Shown here piece by piece: positions 13,658 through 18,487 of a stretch of DNA of 18,487 nucleotides (its first letter is position 1; each line of letters begins with the position of its first letter). A program made the position numbers and the translations under genes. Under the pieces are notes generated by a model. That model did not search any database, was not told the DNA's origin, and was given only the letters and a program-made list of their open reading frames with translations. This DNA is from Chitinophagaceae bacterium (lineage in GTDB: Bacteria > Bacteroidota > Bacteroidia > Chitinophagales > Chitinophagaceae), in the NCBI GenBank assembly GCA_019454915.1, contig JACFNM010000037.1, positions 1 to 18,487 on the forward strand. Direction: 5' to 3'.

Positions 13658-16600
13658 ATTCAGACACCTTTATCCGTATCCCCTCTGAATGTGATGTAAA
13701 CTCCGGCGCATACATACACTGAATAGTGGTTACACCGGAGGAGAAATCTCCCTGGTGCGTTACGAATAACGGGTATTCAAAAACATAAGTGCCCTTTCTT
13801 AACCAACTGAAGAAGAAATTCGTGGAAGCATCACGGGTGCTTTCATAATACCCGAGGCCATCCTGCCACCGGTAACCACTCAACACATTGGCTGGCTCTG
13901 TTCCCGCTGCCCTGAGATCCTTCATGTGCACGTACTCCATATCCCGGTCTGCTCTCAATTCAATCCTCACTTTGAGTTTGTCTCCGACCTTTAAGCCGGT
14001 GTTGTTATCAATAGGTAACAGCACTGGTCCTCTTTCCCCGTTCCGCTCTACCCATAATTGTTTGTTTAGGCGCAATGGGGCTTTGTTGTCTGAAGACGCC
14101 GATACTTTGTCAAGGTCTTCGAAATACTGCCAGTAAACGGCGCCCCAACTCGCGGAGCCCTGGCCCTGCGAAGAAGGAGCAACGGTAACCCGGATATTTC
14201 CCATTGCGGGACTAACATCCTCTCCTTCCAGCCTGAACTTAAAATACCCCGTTCCCGCTTCACTATTTTCGGTACTGCTGTATTCCTTAGCTCCTAAGTG
14301 AATCGTAACGGGCCGCTGATCGTTTAGCTCGTTACGCCCCTGGAGCAATAAGGCATAGCATGCCTCGGCAGTTGATTTGGTACTACCCCAGTGCTGCGTT
14401 TGCTTTTGTTTTAATAACCAAAGCTTCATTTCCTCCACCGACTTTGTATCCTTTGTTATTTCCTGAAACGCTTCTATCAGCAATGACTGGGTTTCTACCG
14501 GCGCCTCGTACCAGTAGAAACCGGGACGAATATCTTTCCAATACATACCCAGGTCTTCATGGGTCATCGCATTTTCCTTTAAGGAAGCTATAATGGACCT
14601 GGCAACATCCTGTTCGTCGCTGCGATACAAACTCAACGCTATCATTCCCTTCATATAGGCGCTTTGTTTTAACCAATACCGCTTTGCCTGTTGCAGGTAA
14701 AATTGATAGGCTTTGAGCGAACCGGATTTCGGCTTCTGGCTGGTGAAGAAACTGCGCATATACAGATACTGTATTGCTATTCCGCTCAGGTGGTTCTTGT
14801 TCAGGTCTTCTTTTTGCTTTATCAATTCCTGATAGTCCTCCCGTATCCGCTCATCGGCATATTCGAGCGCTTTTGACAGGATTGAATTCCATTGGGCTCC
14901 GCTTTCCGCTGAAAGGGCATTTAGCTTTAGTAGATGTCCCAGACCAGTCAATATGTACTGAGTGATATAACGATTATCCTGACCTCCCTTAAACCATACG
15001 AAACCACCATTAGATGTTTGCATTTCCCTCAGCTTGTTTACGTTGGCACCTGCTTCCTGACCCATGCGCACCACGTCAAACAACAGCGCTATATTTTGCT
15101 TTTGCTGTGTTTCATTTTGCGCCTGTAATACCCAGGGCGTTTCCTGGAGGAGGATGCTTTTCAGTTCTTCATTTTTTTGAAGAGCAGAAACGAGGGATTT
15201 GCCGTTGGAAGTGTCGTTTTGCCATTGGTTATACATCTCCTTAATCCTCGGGGCGCTATTGGCAATATAGGATGCCAGTGTGTTTGCATAATACCTGTTG
15301 AAGGTCTGTTCTGAACATTCGTAAGGATATTCAATCAAATAGGGCAGAGACTGCACGGCGTACCAAACCGGCTGTGGCGTATATTCCACAGTGAGCGCAT
15401 AATTCTTCAGCGTTGATTTTGCCGAAGTATCCTGTTTCAACAACTTTTCAAACCGGAAGGATTTTGTACCTGAGCCGCGCATATTCAACGGCAGTGACTC
15501 GGTAACCAGCATGCGATTATTCAACACCGGGATTACGTTTTCCTCTCCGTCTGTGAGCGTGCTGCCGTCCGTACGCTGTGAGGAAGTGGCGCTAATCCGG
15601 TATAACAACGGCGTATTAAAGTCTTCAGGAATATCCAGTTGAAATGATAACGCAATGCTTTGTCCCGCTGCCACAGAGAAATTCTTAACCGGTACCGCAT
15701 TGTGGAACAGATCATCCACCGGACGGTTGGTCGTTGCGTCAAAGAGTTCCAGCCTGGCGAATCCATTAACCAAACCGTCGCTGAGATTTGCAATTTTTGT
15801 ACTGAAGGAGAAATGATCCTTTTCACGTACAAAACGAGGTGCATTCGGTTGCACCATTAAATCCTTTTGTGTAACTGCAAACTGCTGCACATACCCGAAG
15901 GCAAGCGATTGCGTATGTGCCAGCGTCATCAGTCTCCACCGGGTTAAAGCCTCGGGTGTGGTGAAACTGAAAGATACATTGCCTTCACTGTCCGTTTTTA
16001 AGTCGGGGAAAAAGAAAGAGGTTTCGTTGAAGTTTTTCCGAATAGGCGTATTATTAGAAGGAGTAGCGGCATTTATGGGTTCCACCTCTCCATTCGCGAA
16101 ATCCTCACTTTCAGGTTTAGGCATTTCTTGTAGCTCCATATCCATGGCAACCGCAGGCGGGGTAAAACGAGACGATTCTCTGGCTACTTTTAACCCCGGA
16201 ACCCTCCCTCTTAGCATTCCATAGCCTGTTACCACCACATCATTTAAAAGCCCGCCATACGACATATCCAGGTCCATCAACTGATCGTAAACCTTTGTAT
16301 AAGCAGGATCACTATTGCCTGCTTCATTTTTAAGTTCATCTCGCTGCACGGATTCAACCGCATTAAAATTATCGTTAGCCAGCCAGGTAGAAACCACCCA
16401 ATAATTTGGCCAAATCTGCGGCACATTCCATTGATGCGGGCTGAACTGATCTAAAGAAGCATCATACATAGATACGAGCGTCTCAGCGGCCACTTTCTCA
16501 CCCTGCTTCCCGCTAATCTTCACCTCCCATTTCTCACGGCTGCCCGGCTCCAGCTTATCCCTGAAACTAATGTAGCTGATGTTTAATTGTTTGTTGGTCC

Positions 16601-18487
16601 AGGGTACATCAATTTGCCGGCTGTGCAGATAGAAGCGGTTGTTTTTTACAAAGAACTGAATAATCCCAAATCCTCCCCTGTCCGCTTCCGTTATTGCGTA
16701 TGTAAATTCTCTTTTCTCTTTGTTTATGTTGAAGAACTGATACTCCGAATCACGCTGCGTTTCATTATCGCGCGGGCTAATTATCCTCTCCTTATTCCGG
16801 TCTATTTGCTGAATCAGGAATACCTGCTCCGCTGAACTGCCCGTGATTACAGACACCCTGCCACCCGGTTCAACAGATTGCGTAATGTCCGTATTCCATT
16901 GATAAGCGGGTACAGAAAGCTCTTTTGATTTGTCGTTATACAATTCTACATATTCCACCGCCTTCACGTCGGTTCCGAAACGATCTTTGGCGGTAACTTC
17001 TATGACATACCATCCGGGTTGGAATTTGGATTTTGCTTTATCCGATGCATGGGATAATACGTAAGCTGTGCCTGGAGCGGTTGTGAGGGTATCGGAATAC
17101 ATGAGTTCTCCTTTTGTCCAATTGTGATAATCCCTCTCTTCATCATATTCATCATGCGGAAAATACCGGAGGTATTCTTCTTTTGTATAAAGAAACTGAT
17201 CGGGCTTCTCCCAATACCTTTCGCGAATGAGTCTTCCCGGGCCTGTTAACGGGTATATATTTACGCTTGCCGCAACCGGCTCGAACTCGTTATTGAGGTT
17301 TTCACTGGTGACAGAAAAACTGTTGAATGCATCCATTGCAACCGGCCCTTTTTGCGCCAATCCAATTTCCAGTCGGATGGCTTTATAACCAATTTGTATG
17401 ACTTCGGTGCTGCTTCTCGTTTCGCCGTTGATATCCGTTACATCCACGGTTATCGTATAGTCGAATACCGGGTCGAGTGAACGCATGAAGCTATGGTCGG
17501 GCAGGGCGGCAAATTGCAAAACGAATTCTCCTGACGCATCGGTGGTAGTGACGCCGTTGGCGATTTCCATCGCCGTAGTTGCCGGAAATCGTCGTCTGAA
17601 AAACAACCAGGGAGAGAAGAACTTTGCCTCGCGTGAGATCCTGTACCTGACTTGGGCGCCATCTATGTTATTGCCTGCGTATGCCTGGGCAGAACCCCTG
17701 ACGACAACGGTATCATTTACTCGGTAACTTTCCGTGGGCTTCCGGATGGTTACGCTGAACTTCGGACGTTTATACTCTTCCACGGCAAAACTGCTGCTGC
17801 TTTGGTTATAGCCTTCCGTGCGTATGGAAAAGTTTCCCGTGAGGGCGTTCTGGGGCAGTCGAAATTGCCCGTTCACGGAGCCGAATTCATTCAGCGTGAT
17901 CGTAAGAGAATCCAGGGTTTGTCTGTTGACATCCAGCAATAACACCTTTACCCGTTGATTCGTGATCAATTTTGCCTTTCGGTTAGCGGCGTTCCTGGTG
18001 ATGGCAATACCCTTAAAATATACGATTTGACCGGGACGATAGATACTCCTGTCCGTAAAGAAAAACAAACGGGCATTTTTCTGCTCATATGCGGCGTCAG
18101 AACGGTTGACTTCATCAGCGTAATATCTTGTGTACAAATACTGGTAATCGTCCGGGAAGAGATAGTCATCCTGCCATTTAATTTCCAGGCGAATATTTCG
18201 CGAATCATTTTTGTCTGCGTTGAGTTGGAACCGCCCATGTTCGTCGGAGGTTACCCATTCGGCCTTTCTCAGCTTATTTTTCCTGTCGGTATAGTCATAT
18301 TTGGACGCCCACACCTGTATGGAAGCATTGGGCAGGGGTTGACCTGTATTGCGGTTTAAAAGAAAATAGGACTGCTCATTACGGATATAGCTTATATTGG
18401 ATACAAAAAAATATTGAGCAGCAAGTAAATTACCCTCTCTTCCAAAATCCTTATGCACACTGCCTAAGAGCAGGTATTCTCCTACGG
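13656..18487 (-). CDS. Alpha-2-macroglobulin family protein, thioester type, N-terminus outside window
   Basis: The frame is open through the right edge: ahead of the GTG at 18458 nine more sense codons (VGEYLLLGS) continue it, so the true start and any signal peptide or lipobox lie outside. Numbering is from that GTG. Domains run from macroglobulin strands (FFVSNISYI, 17-25; TDRSIYRPGQIVYFKGI, 135-151; VEEYKRPKF, 226-234), through a bait-like segment (about 741-806), to the A2M core domain beginning KNFNETSFFFPDL (808-820). Next is the thioester CSEQ with C1048 and Q1051, inside YPYECSEQTFNRYY, and the all-helical thioester domain (about 1040-1330). HWGSTKSTAEACYALLLQG (from 1356) leads into the C-terminal receptor-type beta domain. 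Bacterial family members trap attacking proteases: cleavage of the bait exposes the thioester, which bonds to the protease. The intact CxEQ says the trap chemistry is present. The bait segment contains an odd SusC-like motif, listed separately. Confidence 0.92.
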   Translation of the reverse strand, partial: VGEYLLLGSVHKDFGREGNLLAAQYFFVSNISYIRNEQSYFLLNRNTGQPLPNASIQVWASKYDYTDRKNKLRKAEWVTSDEHGRFQLNADKNDSRNIRLEIKWQDDYLFPDDYQYLYTRYYADEVNRSDAAYEQKNARLFFFTDRSIYRPGQIVYFKGIAITRNAANRKAKLITNQRVKVLLLDVNRQTLDSLTITLNEFGSVNGQFRLPQNALTGNFSIRTEGYNQSSSSFAVEEYKRPKFSVTIRKPTESYRVNDTVVVRGSAQAYAGNNIDGAQVRYRISREAKFFSPWLFFRRRFPATTAMEIANGVTTTDASGEFVLQFAALPDHSFMRSLDPVFDYTITVDVTDINGETRSSTEVIQIGYKAIRLEIGLAQKGPVAMDAFNSFSVTSENLNNEFEPVAASVNIYPLTGPGRLIRERYWEKPDQFLYTKEEYLRYFPHDEYDEERDYHNWTKGELMYSDTLTTAPGTAYVLSHASDKAKSKFQPGWYVIEVTAKDRFGTDVKAVEYVELYNDKSKELSVPAYQWNTDITQSVEPGGRVSVITGSSAEQVFLIQQIDRNKERIISPRDNETQRDSEYQFFNINKEKREFTYAITEADRGGFGIIQFFVKNNRFYLHSRQIDVPWTNKQLNISYISFRDKLEPGSREKWEVKISGKQGEKVAAETLVSMYDASLDQFSPHQWNVPQIWPNYWVVSTWLANDNFNAVESVQRDELKNEAGNSDPAYTKVYDQLMDLDMSYGGLLNDVVVTGYGMLRGRVPGLKVARESSRFTPPAVAMDMELQEMPKPESEDFANGEVEPINAATPSNNTPIRKNFNETSFFFPDLKTDSEGNVSFSFTTPEALTRWRLMTLAHTQSLAFGYVQQFAVTQKDLMVQPNAPRFVREKDHFSFSTKIANLSDGLVNGFARLELFDATTNRPVDDLFHNAVPVKNFSVAAGQSIALSFQLDIPEDFNTPLLYRISATSSQRTDGSTLTDGEENVIPVLNNRMLVTESLPLNMRGSGTKSFRFEKLLKQDTSAKSTLKNYALTVEYTPQPVWYAVQSLPYLIEYPYECSEQTFNRYYANTLASYIANSAPRIKEMYNQWQNDTSNGKSLVSALQKNEELKSILLQETPWVLQAQNETQQKQNIALLFDVVRMGQEAGANVNKLREMQTSNGGFVWFKGGQDNRYITQYILTGLGHLLKLNALSAESGAQWNSILSKALEYADERIREDYQELIKQKEDLNKNHLSGIAIQYLYMRSFFTSQKPKSGSLKAYQFYLQQAKRYWLKQSAYMKGMIALSLYRSDEQDVARSIIASLKENAMTHEDLGMYWKDIRPGFYWYEAPVETQSLLIEAFQEITKDTKSVEEMKLWLLKQKQTQHWGSTKSTAEACYALLLQGRNELNDQRPVTIHLGAKEYSSTENSEAGTGYFKFRLEGEDVSPAMGNIRVTVAPSSQGQGSASWGAVYWQYFEDLDKVSASSDNKAPLRLNKQLWVERNGERGPVLLPIDNNTGLKVGDKLKVRIELRADRDMEYVHMKDLRAAGTEPANVLSGYRWQDGLGYYESTRDASTNFFFSWLRKGTYVFEYPLFVTHQGDFSSGVTTIQCMYAPEFTSHSEGIRIKVSE
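16176..16238 (-). other. SusC/TonB plug-like motif inside the macroglobulin bait region
   Basis: Residues 741-761 of the macroglobulin (numbered from the GTG at 18458) read VVVTGYG, one Met, then LRGRVPGLKVARE. VVVTGYG begins the plug domain of SusC-type TonB-dependent receptors, and L-x-G-R-V-P-G-L/V-x-V normally follows some 30 residues later in the same plug. Here the two signatures are joined with the middle missing. They are followed by a Pro/Glu/Ser-rich linker (762-806) and then the A2M domain. The match to the two plug signatures is made by eye. Confidence 0.6.

Noticed and set aside
17955..18359. Open frame of 134 residues on the plus strand
   Set aside because: It is antisense to a well-conserved macroglobulin domain, with no recognisable motif.
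18456..18458. GTG as the true start of the alpha-2-macroglobulin
   Set aside because: The frame stays open to the window edge with protein-like sequence, no signal peptide follows the GTG, and family members are several hundred residues longer at the N-terminus.
1..18487. Mobile elements, CRISPR arrays, tRNA or rRNA genes
   Set aside because: I looked for transposase or integrase motifs, regularly spaced repeats, cloverleaf patterns and rRNA stretches and found none; all long frames are explained by chromosomal genes.

Overview
The window reads as chromosomal DNA of a member of the Bacteroidota, most likely order Chitinophagales / family Chitinophagaceae. The signs are -7 promoter boxes of the Bacteroidota form TAnnTTTG (TACCTTTG ahead of rpsL, fusA and ndh), little Shine-Dalgarno character, a DUF2490 outer-membrane protein, an ECF sigma factor followed by a membrane-bound putative anti-sigma protein, and a very large alpha-2-macroglobulin carrying a SusC-type VVVTGYG motif. 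The taxonomic placement is inferred from gene content. I see no tRNA, rRNA, transposase, prophage gene or CRISPR array.

Layout. (1) Positions 1-684 (minus): 5' part of a secreted YafK-like L,D-transpeptidase, cut by the left edge, followed by a 392-base non-coding stretch. (2) Positions 1077-2779 (plus): purK-purE, the two-step carboxylation of AIR in purine synthesis. (3) Positions 5881-2815 (minus): five closely spaced genes, probably one transcription unit. In order of transcription they are an unannotated protein that looks like DNA polymerase III psi (HolD), the rdgB/HAM1 pyrophosphatase, an ECF sigma factor, a single-pass membrane protein that is probably its anti-sigma partner, and a hotdog-fold thioesterase. 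(4) Positions 5948-7012 (plus): the branched-chain aminotransferase ilvE. (5) Positions 7178-8077: rpsL-rpsG with a clear promoter and a strong terminator. (6) Positions 8147-10182: a DUF2490 barrel gene (plus) and a type II NADH dehydrogenase (minus), which separate rpsG from fusA. (7) Positions 10427-12571: fusA with its own promoter and terminator. (8) Positions 12859-13299: a four-helix membrane protein of unknown function. (9) Positions 13656 to the right edge (minus): the C-terminal ~1,609 residues of a thioester-containing alpha-2-macroglobulin whose start lies outside the window.

How the parts relate. Most of the window is housekeeping (purine synthesis, nucleotide-pool sanitation, branched-chain amino acids, translation, respiratory NADH oxidation). 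The less ordinary points are: a shortened SusC plug-like motif where the bait region of the alpha-2-macroglobulin should be; a possible psi subunit next to rdgB; a str operon broken into two independently transcribed pieces; a perfect 14-bp palindrome at the -30 to -43 position of the ndh promoter; a duplicated PP-x-x-x-W motif in the cytoplasmic part of the putative anti-sigma factor; and a ~300-nt untranslated tail between the macroglobulin stop codon and its likely terminator.
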